From Virgibacillus_R byunsanensis (GTDB lineage: Bacteria; Bacillota; Bacilli; Bacillales; Amphibacillaceae): a stretch of DNA of 64,000 bases. The notes under the pieces were generated by a model. That model was not told where the DNA came from. It did not search any database and was given only the letters and a program-made list of their open reading frames with translations. Of the stretch, positions 8,177-17,644 are shown in pieces. The number at the start of each line of letters is the position of its first letter. Within the stretch, counting starts at the first letter, position 1. A program made the position numbers and the translations under genes. The DNA is taken from positions 62,001-126,000 of the forward strand of contig NZ_JBHTKJ010000073.1 in assembly GCF_042675965.1 (NCBI RefSeq), written 5' to 3'.

Positions 8177-9376
8177 CTAACTTGACTTTAAATAATTCTT
8201 TGCAATAGATATATATAATTCTATAGACTGATTAAACTTTTTAATATTTACATATTCGTTTGGTTGGTGTGCTTGACTAGGTTCACCTGGACCAAGAATA
8301 ATGATATTTCTAGAAATTGAAGAAAACACAGATCCATCTGTAAAATAATTCATTCTCTTTGTAATTTTATTAATATTGTATATTTCAAAAAAAGTATCCT
8401 TAGTCACTTTCACTATTTCAGTATTATCTAATGTGTTTAATGGTGCTAAATTAACAATTGGTTTAATTGAAATATGTGGGGTATCTTCTTTTTTACTTGT
8501 GTTCGATATATAAGTATGTAATGCGTTTAAAATATCGCTGTTTTTTTTATCTGGTGTTGTACGAAAATCAATCGTTGAGGTACAGTAATCCGGTATAACG
8601 TTATAGTTACTTCCACCTTCAATCATTGTTACAGCCATCGTAGACTTTGTCAGTATGTCTTGATCAATATTGTCTTTAAAAAGAGAAATTCCACTAATAT
8701 CATCGATGAAAGACTTCATTCCGTTTATGGCATTTACACCTGATTCTGGCATTGACCCATGTGCGGTTTTTCCAAAACTATCTACTTTAACCCATAGCGC
8801 ACCTTTATGAGAAGTAACAATTTCATTATCAGTTGGCTCACCAATAATCATCGCATCAAATTCATTGATCTGTTCTTCTTTAATCATTTGTTGCGCGCCT
8901 AAACTTCCTGTCTCTTCATCAAAGGTTGCAATAAATACTAATTCACCTGTTGATAAAGCTTGTGTAGATTTAAGAAAGATCATCGCATATATAAAAGCAA
9001 CTAGTCCGCTTTTCATATCACTAGACCCTCTACCATATATTTTTCCGTTCTCAATGTGCCCTGAAAAAGGCGAATGATCCCAAGTTTTCTCACCAATTGG
9101 AACTGTATCTAAATGTCCACTAAATATTAGTCGTTTGCCTTTATGTTTACCTTTAACTTTTGCAACTATATTTGCCTTCTCTAAGTTACTTCTATAAATC
9201 TCTGTTTCTATTCCATAATAATAAAGTGTTCTTTGTATTATTTTTACAAAGTCCATTACATTCCCTGGTGGATTAACACTATCGCATTGGATAGCCTCTT
9301 GTAATAATTCAATTGGTTTATGCTTTTGAATCCACTGCCTTATAATTTCTAGGTTTAAATTCTCTACATTAATCAT
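8177..9376 (-). CDS. M20-family metallo-amidohydrolase (ArgE/DapE type)
   Basis: A cytoplasmic zinc hydrolase of about 399 residues in the ArgE/DapE/CPG2 group. The catalytic series is complete: FSGHLDTVP (metal His and Asp), GRGSSDMKSGLVAF (bridging Asp), TFDEETGSLGA (catalytic Glu pair), GEPTDN and, near the C-terminus, GPGEPSQAHQPNEYV with the last metal His. The ORF offers two ATGs six bases apart; the AAAGGCGG site touches the first and is six bases from the second (9376), so I use the second. It is the first structural gene after pucR and could deacylate an amide substrate before dehydration, but desuccinylase, deacetylase or dipeptidase activity cannot be told apart. Confidence 0.88.
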   Translation of the reverse strand: MINVENLNLEIIRQWIQKHKPIELLQEAIQCDSVNPPGNVMDFVKIIQRTLYYYGIETEIYRSNLEKANIVAKVKGKHKGKRLIFSGHLDTVPIGEKTWDHSPFSGHIENGKIYGRGSSDMKSGLVAFIYAMIFLKSTQALSTGELVFIATFDEETGSLGAQQMIKEEQINEFDAMIIGEPTDNEIVTSHKGALWVKVDSFGKTAHGSMPESGVNAINGMKSFIDDISGISLFKDNIDQDILTKSTMAVTMIEGGSNYNVIPDYCTSTIDFRTTPDKKNSDILNALHTYISNTSKKEDTPHISIKPIVNLAPLNTLDNTEIVKVTKDTFFEIYNINKITKRMNYFTDGSVFSSISRNIIILGPGEPSQAHQPNEYVNIKKFNQSIELYISIAKNYLKSS

Positions 9377-9528
9377 GTTCATCCGCCTTTGATTGATTAT
9401 TTAGTCTACTTATATTATTTATAATATTAGCAAAATTTTAACAATAATACTATTGACCATTAAAATAGATTTTCTTCTATAATTTTGTATGGTTGTTACA
9501 AAGCGCTGGATTACATGTACACATAGTG

Positions 9529-11148
9529 TCAGGAGTCATCATCTTTTTGGGGGTAAAGTAAGAGAGCGATACTAAACTGTAACTGTGTATGGTACTCATG
9601 AATATCACTTTTTATCAATTCATTAATAGTGTTTAAGCGATACCTAATTGTGTTATGATGAACAAACATTTCTTTAGCTGTTTTACGATAATTACCTCTA
9701 TTATGAAGGAAGATCTGTAAAGTATGTATTAAATCGCTTCGATGTTCATTGTCATATTCAATTAATGGCGTTAACAGTTCATAAACAAATTTCTGAACTT
9801 CATCTTGCATTATTGGGTTTGAGAAGAGGCGGTAGATACCTAAATCGTCATAAAACTGATTATGACTTTTAGTTACCATGAAGTCAATTGCATATTCTAG
9901 TGACTTTATAGATTGATTATATGCCAAAGATAATGATTGAATATCGTGAATCTGACTTATTCCTGAAATTAGAGATATATTATCATGTTGAGAGGATATT
10001 TCATGTAACAGATTATTTATTTCTTTTTTATAGTCATCATTCTCTTCCTCAATTTGAATAGGAAGTAGAATAATTAATTGGTTCTGTTTATCTAAACCAA
10101 TCATAATATGTTCTTTTGGTTTTATCTTGTCAAAATGATCAACAATTTCATATATCCTTTTAGAAGACTTATTATCGGATGTAGTACTTACTATAAGAGA
10201 ATACTTGTCCTGAAGTTCAATCCCCAACTCCCAAGCTTTTCGTTGAATTTGGAGTATGTCATTATTTTCTTTGTGAAATACTAACAGCGATATTAATCCA
10301 TCCATATCTTTCTTTTTAAATTCTCTTTCAGATTTTTGGTTTAGATCTTTGATAAGAAATGCGTTTTTTGCATGTAGTAGACAATCAATATCTTCCAAGT
10401 TTAATTTTCTGAGAAATTCTTCGATAATGATATATTTACCTTGTTTTAAATTGTTTTCAAGAGGAAAAATAATATAAGTAATATGATCAAAATATAGCCT
10501 AAATATATTATGCTTACTATTTATTACTTTAGTTTTGTTTTCAAAATAATAATCAAAATGATGGAAAATTTCTTTTATATTCTGGTTATCTTCCATACTA
10601 GGATAGTTCAGCAATTCATTATCAGATAATATAAATATTGAAAAGGGATTTTCTATATATTTGTATAGAAGCTTAAGCATATCCTCTACACTGGTATTAG
10701 CTAAAAGTGCATTTGTGAAACATTTATTCACCTCTTCTGAGCGAATTAGTCTATTTGTCCGTAATTTAAGGATTTTAGACATTATGGGTGTAATTAAATC
10801 AATCCAAGCTTTTTCATTCGGTAAACATATAATAGGAAAGTTATATTCATTTGCTGCTGATATCATTTCATCTGGAAGCTTTTTCATATAACGATTTAAC
10901 TTAACGCCTAGTCCTGAAACATTTCGTATAGCTAGTTCTTGGATCATCACATCTAGTCTTTCTTCTGAATTTAATAATGGATATGTAGAAGTGAAAGCTA
11001 GCTCCTTTCCTTTTAACCATTTGATAGCATCAGGAGCATCAAGCACAGTTGTTGACTCAACAATGCGGTCCAATCCATTTTGTCCAGCTAATATGGTTGT
11101 TCCCTTCATTTCACTCATTTTTAGAATATCTTTAATTTTAACAATCAT
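9529..11148 (-). CDS. PucR-family transcriptional regulator
   Basis: A 539-residue regulator with the usual three parts: an N-terminal PucR ligand-sensing domain (about 1-125), a central GGDEF-like CdaR region (about 290-410) and a C-terminal HTH_30 DNA-binding domain (about 475-530) containing FLHNRGNYRKTAKEMFVHHN and TIRYRLNTI. PucR and CdaR regulators typically activate neighbouring genes for purines, sugar acids or other organic acids in response to the substrate. It is leftward and 152 bases upstream of the M20 gene, so it is either the first gene of the operon or has its own promoter. A TGAGGGGG site precedes the ATG. Confidence 0.9.
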   Translation of the reverse strand: MIVKIKDILKMSEMKGTTILAGQNGLDRIVESTTVLDAPDAIKWLKGKELAFTSTYPLLNSEERLDVMIQELAIRNVSGLGVKLNRYMKKLPDEMISAANEYNFPIICLPNEKAWIDLITPIMSKILKLRTNRLIRSEEVNKCFTNALLANTSVEDMLKLLYKYIENPFSIFILSDNELLNYPSMEDNQNIKEIFHHFDYYFENKTKVINSKHNIFRLYFDHITYIIFPLENNLKQGKYIIIEEFLRKLNLEDIDCLLHAKNAFLIKDLNQKSEREFKKKDMDGLISLLVFHKENNDILQIQRKAWELGIELQDKYSLIVSTTSDNKSSKRIYEIVDHFDKIKPKEHIMIGLDKQNQLIILLPIQIEEENDDYKKEINNLLHEISSQHDNISLISGISQIHDIQSLSLAYNQSIKSLEYAIDFMVTKSHNQFYDDLGIYRLFSNPIMQDEVQKFVYELLTPLIEYDNEHRSDLIHTLQIFLHNRGNYRKTAKEMFVHHNTIRYRLNTINELIKSDIHEYHTQLQFSIALLLYPQKDDDS

Positions 11149-11391
11149 ATTATCCCCCTCAAAAAATTTTATTCATTAAAAACATTAGGCATAACGGGGT
11201 CACATTTTAATTTTTGTTACTAAAATGAAGAATAGAAATAAACTAAGATAATTTAGCGAAACTTGAATAGTAACTATTATTAGAATTAGGTGTTTGACTC
11301 AGTATTAAATTAATTCTGTTTTTTGATAGTGTTATCCTTCTTTACTTACTAATCATTTTCAAACAACAACTCAAAACACCACCTTCCAATC

Positions 11392-12210
11392 TTAATCTAG
11401 TGTTAACAATGCACCCACTGCTCCACTATATTCGCCATCCTCCAAGAAAAATGGAGTCTTTTCTCTTAATGTCGTATATTCCTCAATAATTCTTTTAAGG
11501 AGCGGATTGGAACGGAACGTCGAACCTATGTAAACAATCGAGTCTGTATGATAGCCGCTCGCTACTTGAGAACAAATGGAAACAACATTTTCACCAATAA
11601 GACCAATAATAGAAGCAATCATGTCAGATGAGGATGGTTTACCATGTGAAAGGTTATTTATTTTCCCAAAATTACTAGCGGTTAAATCTCCGGAAATAGG
11701 AGGAACATCGCCTTCAAAAATATCTTTTACTTTTAAGTCGATCAATTCTCTATTACCTGTATGGGAGAGTTGAACAATCTCATTAAAGTCATTCATTCCA
11801 GTTAATAGATATGACAAGCCTAGTAAAGTTCCACCACCAACACCAGTGCCTCCGATTCGTTGCTGTTGTCCATTATTCATATAATGAATAGAAGTCCCAG
11901 TACCAATATTAGCAAAAATAAAATCGCTTCCCAAAGCAAGACCTTGTTGATTTGCTAGGAACTCTATTCCTCTACTTGTTGCATCAAACTCAACGATCGT
12001 TTTCACAGAAAGTTTAAATCTACCTGCAAGCACCTTACTTTTCCCACCAGTGATACATATTTCAGGGGTATCGAAACTAGTAGAAACCCATGAAACCACG
12101 TCCTCCAAGTTATGTGCAGCAAATGTCTCATAGTAAATTGTATCGTTTTCTAGGTAAACTACTTTAATTAGTGTACCTCCAGCATCGATACCTATTTTAG
12201 TTGAATTCAT
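11392..12210 (-). CDS. coaW: Type II pantothenate kinase
   Basis: An enzyme of about 272 residues that phosphorylates pantothenate, the first step of coenzyme A synthesis. It has the ASKHA-fold phosphate loops of the type II (S. aureus-like) enzymes: KIGIDAGGTLIKVVY at the start, the catalytic Glu in YYETF, ANIGTGTSIHYM in the middle and GGTGVGGGTLLGLSYLLTG just after. The frame could start with GTG at 12225, but that codon lies inside the GAGGTC ribosome binding site; the ATG at 12210 is seven bases from it. It stands alone, leftward, between the regulator and argD. Confidence 0.9.
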   Translation of the reverse strand: MNSTKIGIDAGGTLIKVVYLENDTIYYETFAAHNLEDVVSWVSTSFDTPEICITGGKSKVLAGRFKLSVKTIVEFDATSRGIEFLANQQGLALGSDFIFANIGTGTSIHYMNNGQQQRIGGTGVGGGTLLGLSYLLTGMNDFNEIVQLSHTGNRELIDLKVKDIFEGDVPPISGDLTASNFGKINNLSHGKPSSSDMIASIIGLIGENVVSICSQVASGYHTDSIVYIGSTFRSNPLLKRIIEEYTTLREKTPFFLEDGEYSGAVGALLTLD

Positions 12211-12323
12211 TTTTGTTGACCTCACAGTTATTAGAATTAATACGAATTTAAGTCGATTTTCTCTAGATGAGTGATCAATTCGTATCTACTAATAGTATAG
12301 AAGTTTTTTAGTTTTATGCAACA

Positions 12324-12357
12324 AGACTACCAACTCTAATCTGAATTGATAGTCTTG
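12324..12357 (-). terminator. Possible terminator at the end of the arg operon
   Basis: CAAGACTA and TAGTCTTG are perfect inverted arms around an 18-base loop and overlap the last codons of argD. The downstream sequence on the minus strand is only weakly T-rich, so the assignment is tentative. Confidence 0.35.
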
Positions 12358-13499
12358 TCCGTGATCTGATCAAGAACCTCTGCTAGGATTTCAACTGCTC
12401 GTTTCATTTCCTGATAAGAGACATTTAATGGTGGAAGTAATCGTACCACAAAAGGCCCAGCTGGTACCGCTAACAAATGATGATCTCGTAGTTCATCAAT
12501 AACCGGAAGTGCTTCTGTATGAATAGCAATCCCGGTCATCAGCCCGTGCCCACGTATTTCTTTCACAACTGATAATGAACCAATTTTTTCATTTAACAAT
12601 TCCTGGAAAAAATACCCTTTTTCCATAACTGATTGAAGAAAGTCTGGTTTAAAAATCACTTCCAATGTCGCTTTAATAGCAGCAGAGGCTAAAGGATTCC
12701 CACCAAATGTTGACCCATGTGTGCCAGCAGAAAATGTTTCAGCAAGCTTTTCCTTACCAATCATAGCTCCAACAGGAAAACCACTACCTAGTCCCTTTGC
12801 TGAAGTTATAATATCCGGATCAAGTCCAAAATGCTGATAGGCGAACGCTTTTCCAGTACGTCCGATTCCTGTTTGTACTTCATCAATAATGAATAATGCA
12901 CCGAGCTCTCGACATTTCTGTTCGATTGCTTCCATAAATTCCTTATTTCCTTGGATGACACCACCTTCACCCTGGATAACTTCCACCATAATGGCAGCCA
13001 CCTGGTCATCTTGAACATCCTGAACCGCTTTTGTATCATTATAGGGTAAATACTCAAATGTCGGCAATAAGGTTCCAAATCCTTGATGAACCTTTTCCTG
13101 ACCACTAGCACTCATCGTTGCAAATGTACGGCCATGGAAAGATTGTTTGAACGTTAGAATCTTTTCTTTAAAAGTATGTTTCCGCGCAAGTTTAATGGCA
13201 GCTTCATTTGCTTCTGCACCACTATTACAAAAGAAAACATAGTCAAGGTTTGTTGTGCTTGTAAGAAGTTCGGCGGCCTCGTTTTGGATGGGAATTTGGT
13301 ACAAGTTCGATACATGCCAAACATTGTGTAGTTGTTCTTCCAACGCTTTTTGGACGTGAGGAGGTCGGTGTCCTAAGTTACATACACCGATACCTGATAC
13401 GAAATCTAAGTACTCCTTACCTTTATTATCTATAACCGTTGTGCCAGATCCAGATACAATGGTTAATGGAAATCGTTTATAAGTTGGAAACAAACTCAT
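12336..13499 (-). CDS. argD: Acetylornithine aminotransferase
   Basis: A 387-residue class III PLP aminotransferase catalysing the glutamate-dependent transamination of N-acetylglutamate semialdehyde to N-acetylornithine. Motifs present are FVSGIGVCNLGHRPPHV, FCNSGAEANEAAIKLARK, SFHGRTFATMSASGQEK, LFIIDEVQTGIGRTG (Asp binding the PLP ring nitrogen) and TSAKGLGSGFPVGAM with the Schiff-base Lys. Its ATG directly follows the argB stop, with AAAGGAA eight bases before. It is the last gene of the argCJBD operon. Confidence 0.95.
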   Translation of the reverse strand: MSLFPTYKRFPLTIVSGSGTTVIDNKGKEYLDFVSGIGVCNLGHRPPHVQKALEEQLHNVWHVSNLYQIPIQNEAAELLTSTTNLDYVFFCNSGAEANEAAIKLARKHTFKEKILTFKQSFHGRTFATMSASGQEKVHQGFGTLLPTFEYLPYNDTKAVQDVQDDQVAAIMVEVIQGEGGVIQGNKEFMEAIEQKCRELGALFIIDEVQTGIGRTGKAFAYQHFGLDPDIITSAKGLGSGFPVGAMIGKEKLAETFSAGTHGSTFGGNPLASAAIKATLEVIFKPDFLQSVMEKGYFFQELLNEKIGSLSVVKEIRGHGLMTGIAIHTEALPVIDELRDHHLLAVPAGPFVVRLLPPLNVSYQEMKRAVEILAEVLDQITDKTINSD

Positions 13500-14306
13500 T
13501 CAACACATTCCTTTCTCTTTCCTAATTATAGTTCCGGTCATCCGATTTGCCTCCATTAATGCCCGTTTACCACTGACAATCATTACTTCTTGTAAATGCT
13601 CAGACAATGCATATACTGCTGACTCGACTTTTGGAATCATCCCACCGTGAATCGATCCATTATTAATAAGCTCTTGGACTTCCTGTGGTGTCGTCTCGTT
13701 TACCACATCTCCTTGAAGTAAGATTCCCGGTACATCCGTTACAAATAATAATTTCTCAGCCAGGACTCCTTTTGCAATAGCCGATGCTGCAAGATCAGCA
13801 TTAATATTCACCGTTTGACCGTCCTGTGTCTTACCAAGTGGTGCAATAACTGGAATATAGCCTGCTTCCATACACCGATAGAGAAAATCCAATTCGACTT
13901 TTACCACCTCACCGACAAACCCAAGTTTATTCTGATCAACAAATCTAGCTGTAAGCATATTACAATCAGAACCTTTTAATCCAATTGCATATATATGTTG
14001 TTCGGCAAGCCTTGAAGTTATTTGCGCATTGACTGTTCCTGCCAAGCTCATTTTTACAACCTCCATGGTCTCTTTTGTTGTTTTTCTGAGACCGTTATGA
14101 AACTCACTTTTTATATTAAGGCGCTTCAGCATGGATGTAATCGAAGGTCCTCCGCCATGGACAACAATAATGTGAAAATGCAAGCGCAGATCATGAAAGC
14201 TTTTGTAAAATGCATCTGTAAGGTGGTCGATCATACTACCACCAAGCTTAATCACAATAATAGGTTTACTAGGTTCGGTAGCTGGCGTTAATTTTGACAT
14301 AGTCAT
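13500..14306 (-). CDS. argB: Acetylglutamate kinase
   Basis: A 268-residue amino-acid-kinase-fold enzyme that phosphorylates N-acetylglutamate. It has IVIKLGGSMID (phosphate loop), IIVVHGGGPSITSML, the substrate motif GLRKTTKETMEVVKMSLAG, INADLAASAIAKGV and GGMIPKVESA near the C-terminus. There are two close ATGs (14306 and 14300) and the choice is uncertain. The gene overlaps the 3' end of argJ by 38 bases, which indicates tight coupling. Confidence 0.95.
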   Translation of the reverse strand: MTMSKLTPATEPSKPIIVIKLGGSMIDHLTDAFYKSFHDLRLHFHIIVVHGGGPSITSMLKRLNIKSEFHNGLRKTTKETMEVVKMSLAGTVNAQITSRLAEQHIYAIGLKGSDCNMLTARFVDQNKLGFVGEVVKVELDFLYRCMEAGYIPVIAPLGKTQDGQTVNINADLAASAIAKGVLAEKLLFVTDVPGILLQGDVVNETTPQEVQELINNGSIHGGMIPKVESAVYALSEHLQEVMIVSGKRALMEANRMTGTIIRKEKGMC

Positions 14307-15492
14307 ACGTTAAATCGCACCCCCACGCCGTTCCAATACCATCACCTTCATGTAAGTGAATGTCAATCGTGACTTCTTCTTTCGATAAGTCCTTTATTGC
14401 CTGTTCCTCTGAAAAAGAACATGGGGTGCCTTTACTGAAAACTAGCTGTCCTTCTATATAAATATCACAATCATCTGGATGAACCGTGGCATCTGCGTGC
14501 CCAATAGCTCCTACAATTCTCCCCCAGTTAGCGTCCTTTCCGTAAACAGCTGTCTTTACAAGGCTTGAACCAACAACTTTCTTTGCTATTATTTGTGCAT
14601 CTGAAACGCTATTAGCTCCTCTCACATTTACTTCAATTAACTTTGTAGCGCCTTCTCCGTCTTTTGCTATTTTTTTGGATAAATCTTCACAGACGAGTTG
14701 AAGTGCTTCTGTAAAAACGTTCCAATCCGGATGCTCCGGAGATAGTGGATTATGGTCAACACTGCCATTTGCCATTGTTAGTACCATGTCATTGGTCGAT
14801 GTTTCACCATCCACTGTAATCTGGTTAAACGATTTATCGACACATACACTTAATGCTGCTTGTAAGTATTCTGATTCAATCGTTGCATCAGTAGTAATAA
14901 AACTTAACATCGTTGCCATATTTGGATGGATCATCCCTGAGCCTTTTGCAGTGCCTCCGATTGTGACCACTTTACCGTCAACTGTAAGCCTATAACAGGT
15001 AGCTTTTTCACATGTATCAGTCGTTAGAATTGCTTGTTGAAAATCACTTGCACCAAAGGAAGTTGGTTCAATCGTTTTACACCCATAAGAAATTTTGTCC
15101 ATTGGAAGCTGAACTCCGATGACACCTGTAGATGCCACAGCAACATACTCTTCCGGAAATCCAAAACGGCTTGATATCATTTCCCTCATTTTATAAGCAT
15201 TCGATAGACCTTGCTCACCGGTACATGCATTAGCAACAGCGCTGTTAACTACAATTGCTTGAAGCTTTTGCTGTTTGGCAATACTTGCTTGAGTGACCTT
15301 TAGAGGAGGCGCTTGGAAATGACTCTGTGTATAAACAGCAGCAACTGAAGCAGGTTTGTCGCTCACCAATAGTCCAAAGTCTTTTCTCGTTTTCCGCAAT
15401 CTTCCATGAATACCTGCTGCTTGAAAACCAATGGGGGATAAAACTGTACCTCCTTCTACGATTTCAACTTGCGTTTTCGTTGTTTCAACCAA
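14269..15492 (-). CDS. argJ: Bifunctional ornithine acetyltransferase / N-acetylglutamate synthase
   Basis: A 407-residue ArgJ that transfers the acetyl group from N-acetylornithine to glutamate and so recycles the acetyl group in arginine synthesis. The self-cleavage and nucleophile region GSGMIHPNMATML is intact, as are AVAVNACTGEQGL-like sequence near residue 75, ITVDGETSTNDMVL and the C-terminal HEGDGIGTAWGCDLTYDYV. The precursor is expected to split before the Thr of NMATM into alpha and beta chains. AGAGGAGG lies immediately before the ATG. Confidence 0.95.
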   Translation of the reverse strand: MVETTKTQVEIVEGGTVLSPIGFQAAGIHGRLRKTRKDFGLLVSDKPASVAAVYTQSHFQAPPLKVTQASIAKQQKLQAIVVNSAVANACTGEQGLSNAYKMREMISSRFGFPEEYVAVASTGVIGVQLPMDKISYGCKTIEPTSFGASDFQQAILTTDTCEKATCYRLTVDGKVVTIGGTAKGSGMIHPNMATMLSFITTDATIESEYLQAALSVCVDKSFNQITVDGETSTNDMVLTMANGSVDHNPLSPEHPDWNVFTEALQLVCEDLSKKIAKDGEGATKLIEVNVRGANSVSDAQIIAKKVVGSSLVKTAVYGKDANWGRIVGAIGHADATVHPDDCDIYIEGQLVFSKGTPCSFSEEQAIKDLSKEEVTIDIHLHEGDGIGTAWGCDLTYDYVKINASYRT

Positions 15493-15513
15493 ACCATTTC
15501 CTCCTCTCTTTTA

Positions 15514-16551
15514 TTATGGATAAACAGGTAAATATTCCAGCCCTGTTGTTTCACGTAAGCCGCATACTAAATTCATATTCTGAATAGCTTGACTTGCTGC
15601 TCCTTTCATTAAATTATCAATTACTGATACTACCGTTACCCGCCGTGTTCGATTATCCAATGCTAAACAGATATCACAGTAATTGGATGCATACACATCT
15701 TTCGTACAAGGGAAATTTCCCTCTTCACGAACTCGAACAAACGGTTGATCTTGATAATACGCTTGGTATTGTTCAACTAATTGACGAAGTGTTATTTCTT
15801 CATGAAGTTTCATATACATCGTCGCCATAATCCCTCTAGTCATGGGTACCAAATGAGTCGATAACGTAATAGGTGTTACAGCACCGTTCCACTCGGTAAG
15901 TTGTTGTTCAATTTCCGGGATATGTTGATGCTCATTCACTTTATAAATTTGAAAATTTTCTTGTGTATGGCCAAAATGTGTAATGGCACTTGGATTCTTC
16001 CCTGCTCCTGATACGCCTGACTTTGCGTCAATAATAATAGAGCTCGGATCAGCAGAGTGGCTCCTCATTAATGGCCCTAAACCAAGCAAAACAGCAGTTG
16101 GATAGCAACCTGGATTGGCTATCAGATCTGCAGAGGCAATATTCTCTTTATTCCACTCTGGAAGGCCATACACCGCTTGTGCTAACACAGAATCTGGGGC
16201 TGCTTCTTTCTTATACCATTGTGAATACGTGTTCCTGTTGTGTAGACGAAGATCTCCAGACAAATCAATTACTTTTGCTTTATCACCTAAAAGTTGTGGT
16301 GTTAACTCACTCGAAACTCCTGCAGGTGCTGCAAGAAAAATGACATCCAACTCACGCTTCATTTGTTCAGGCTGAATATCTAGTAATCGATGATTCGTTA
16401 CTGTATTCATGTGACTGTATATGTCTTTAATGGTTCCCCCAGCTTGTGACGAGGAATATAGAGAAATTGTTTCAACATCTGGATGAGCTGTTAACAAACG
16501 GTATAGTTCAATTCCACCGTATCCCGTAACCCCTACAATTCCTATTTTCAA
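15514..16551 (-). CDS. argC: N-acetyl-gamma-glutamyl-phosphate reductase
   Basis: A 345-residue NADPH-dependent reductase making N-acetylglutamate semialdehyde. The N-terminal GIVGVTGYGGIELYRLL nucleotide loop, the catalytic Cys in NPGCYPTAVLLGL, the SGVSGAGKNPS loop and the HQHIPEIEQ active-site His segment are all present. The frame starts with TTG; AGAGGTG at eight bases supports that start, and there is no ATG nearby. It is the first gene of argC-argJ-argB-argD, which lies behind probable ARG boxes. Confidence 0.95.
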   Translation of the reverse strand: MKIGIVGVTGYGGIELYRLLTAHPDVETISLYSSSQAGGTIKDIYSHMNTVTNHRLLDIQPEQMKRELDVIFLAAPAGVSSELTPQLLGDKAKVIDLSGDLRLHNRNTYSQWYKKEAAPDSVLAQAVYGLPEWNKENIASADLIANPGCYPTAVLLGLGPLMRSHSADPSSIIIDAKSGVSGAGKNPSAITHFGHTQENFQIYKVNEHQHIPEIEQQLTEWNGAVTPITLSTHLVPMTRGIMATMYMKLHEEITLRQLVEQYQAYYQDQPFVRVREEGNFPCTKDVYASNYCDICLALDNRTRRVTVVSVIDNLMKGAASQAIQNMNLVCGLRETTGLEYLPVYP

Positions 16552-16574
16552 TGTGAATCACCTCTTCCTTGTTT

Positions 16575-16607
16575 ATGTATAAAAATAAATATTTATGTAT
16601 ATTTATA
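16575..16607 (-). promoter_or_regulatory. Probable ARG boxes (AhrC/ArgR operator) of argCJBD
   Basis: Just upstream of argC the sequence reads ATGTATAAAAATAAAT followed by ATTTATGTATATTTAT, two overlapping A/T-rich near-palindromes resembling the ArgR/AhrC half-site pattern TGAATWWWWATTCA with mismatches. Position and repeat arrangement match the B. subtilis argC operator region. Arginine-dependent repression is inferred. Confidence 0.5.
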
Positions 16608-16702
16608 CTATTATTCACCTAAAGCGTTTATCTGTCAAGGGGTAATTTTTAAAATATTAGAATAATATCGTTCACGAGTAGTGGATTTACATTAACTTTG
16701 AA

Positions 16703-16741
16703 CTAAAAAAGAGAGCATGATACCATGTTGGCCTCATGCTC
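16703..16741 (-). terminator. Rho-independent terminator
   Basis: GAGCATGA pairs with TCATGCTC; read leftward the stem is followed by TCTTTTTTAG. It lies about 30 bases beyond the stop of the frameshifted lipoprotein gene and would end its transcript before argC. Confidence 0.8.
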
Positions 16742-16768
16742 CACTTTATTAACATTTTTTATTTAATA

Positions 16769-17351
16769 TCAGAACTTTGGATTTCCCACATTATTTCTGC
16801 GTTGTGGTTTCAACGTAAATGATGGCTCATAATAAACTTCAAAGAACTCTGATTCAGCCACATCATATTCTAGCGTTCCACTAGCATTTTTACCTTCCTT
16901 TAAATCGAAATTGAACATGTTTGTATCCATTTCATCACTTCCAAAATACTTATCAAGCGCAGTACCTTCAGCGTTATAAACATTCAAACTCGGTATCATC
17001 TATAAAACCACTCTCTGCAGAAGCATTATGAAAGCTAACTTCTAGACGCAGTACATTTCCATTTTCCGCTGGTGTATATTCTCCTTGCTCTCCACAGGAC
17101 GCACGATCAATTGTTATTTCCATACCATCAATGGAAACAGTTTTACCAGTTCCGTATACTTTATCTTCTGCTTCCACTGACTCTTCTTCGGATGGCTCTT
17201 CACCATCAGCATTATCCGTTTCAGTTGCTTCCGCACCATTATTTCCTTCTGAACTTGCGTTATCAACCCCTTGCACCTCGGATTCACCGCAAGCTGTTAG
17301 AATCATTACCAATAATGTAGCCATTAATATACTATAAAGTGTTTTCAACAT
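16769..17351 (-). pseudogene. Frameshifted lipoprotein with a DUF4352-like domain
   Basis: The first frame (17351 to about 16985) gives a lipoprotein signal with lipobox LILTAC, an acidic Ser/Glu/Asp-rich linker, and the opening of a beta-sandwich domain (GKTVSIDGMEITIDRASCGE, then NVLRLEVSFHNASAESGFID). It ends at once in ECL and a stop. The next frame continues exactly where it should, with NVYNAEGTALDKYFGSDEMD and a GTLEYDVAESEFFEVYYEP strand pair to 16769. Removing one base, the C at 16985 on the plus strand, restores an open protein of about 190 residues. Secreted proteins of this type usually have unknown extracellular roles. Either a recent mutation or a sequencing error. Confidence 0.8.
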
Positions 17352-17365
17352 AATTCTCCCCTTTT

Positions 17366-17630
17366 TTATAATATAACCTTTTCCTCTGAAGCATTTTGGG
17401 GCTTATCTTTCTTAAATACCCCCATTAAACCCGCTATTCCAATTAGTACAGCAGAAATTATATAGAAAAGTGAAATACTAATCAGACCTCCAATAGCAGA
17501 AACGATTAAAAGAATCCCGCCTAATTTTGCTTTTGACAATGGCCAATGCTGAAAATAAAAATGCAGACCATCCAAGCCCAGTCAGGGAGCTTGAACCAGT
17601 TTCACTAACTGCTGCATCAAGAGTATCATC
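17366..17630 (-). pseudogene. Remnant of a small membrane protein
   Basis: One frame encodes TGLGWSAFLFSALAIV and another continues with KAKLGGILLIVSAIGGLI then SISLFYIISAVLIGIAGL and a basic tail, together two hydrophobic helices typical of small DUF4064-like membrane proteins. The change of frame coincides with a run of four T (17531-17534); removing one base joins them. The N-terminus is also missing, because the sequence runs directly into the terminator of the upstream carboxypeptidase gene at 17645. So this is a 5'-truncated and frameshifted copy. Confidence 0.6.
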
Positions 17631-17644
17631 AAAACAAAATTAAA

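Noticed and set aside
9494..9512. cre-like site (AAAGCGCT) between pucR and the M20 gene
   Set aside because: Only the central eight bases resemble the CcpA box; the outer positions do not fit, so carbon-catabolite control is not supported.
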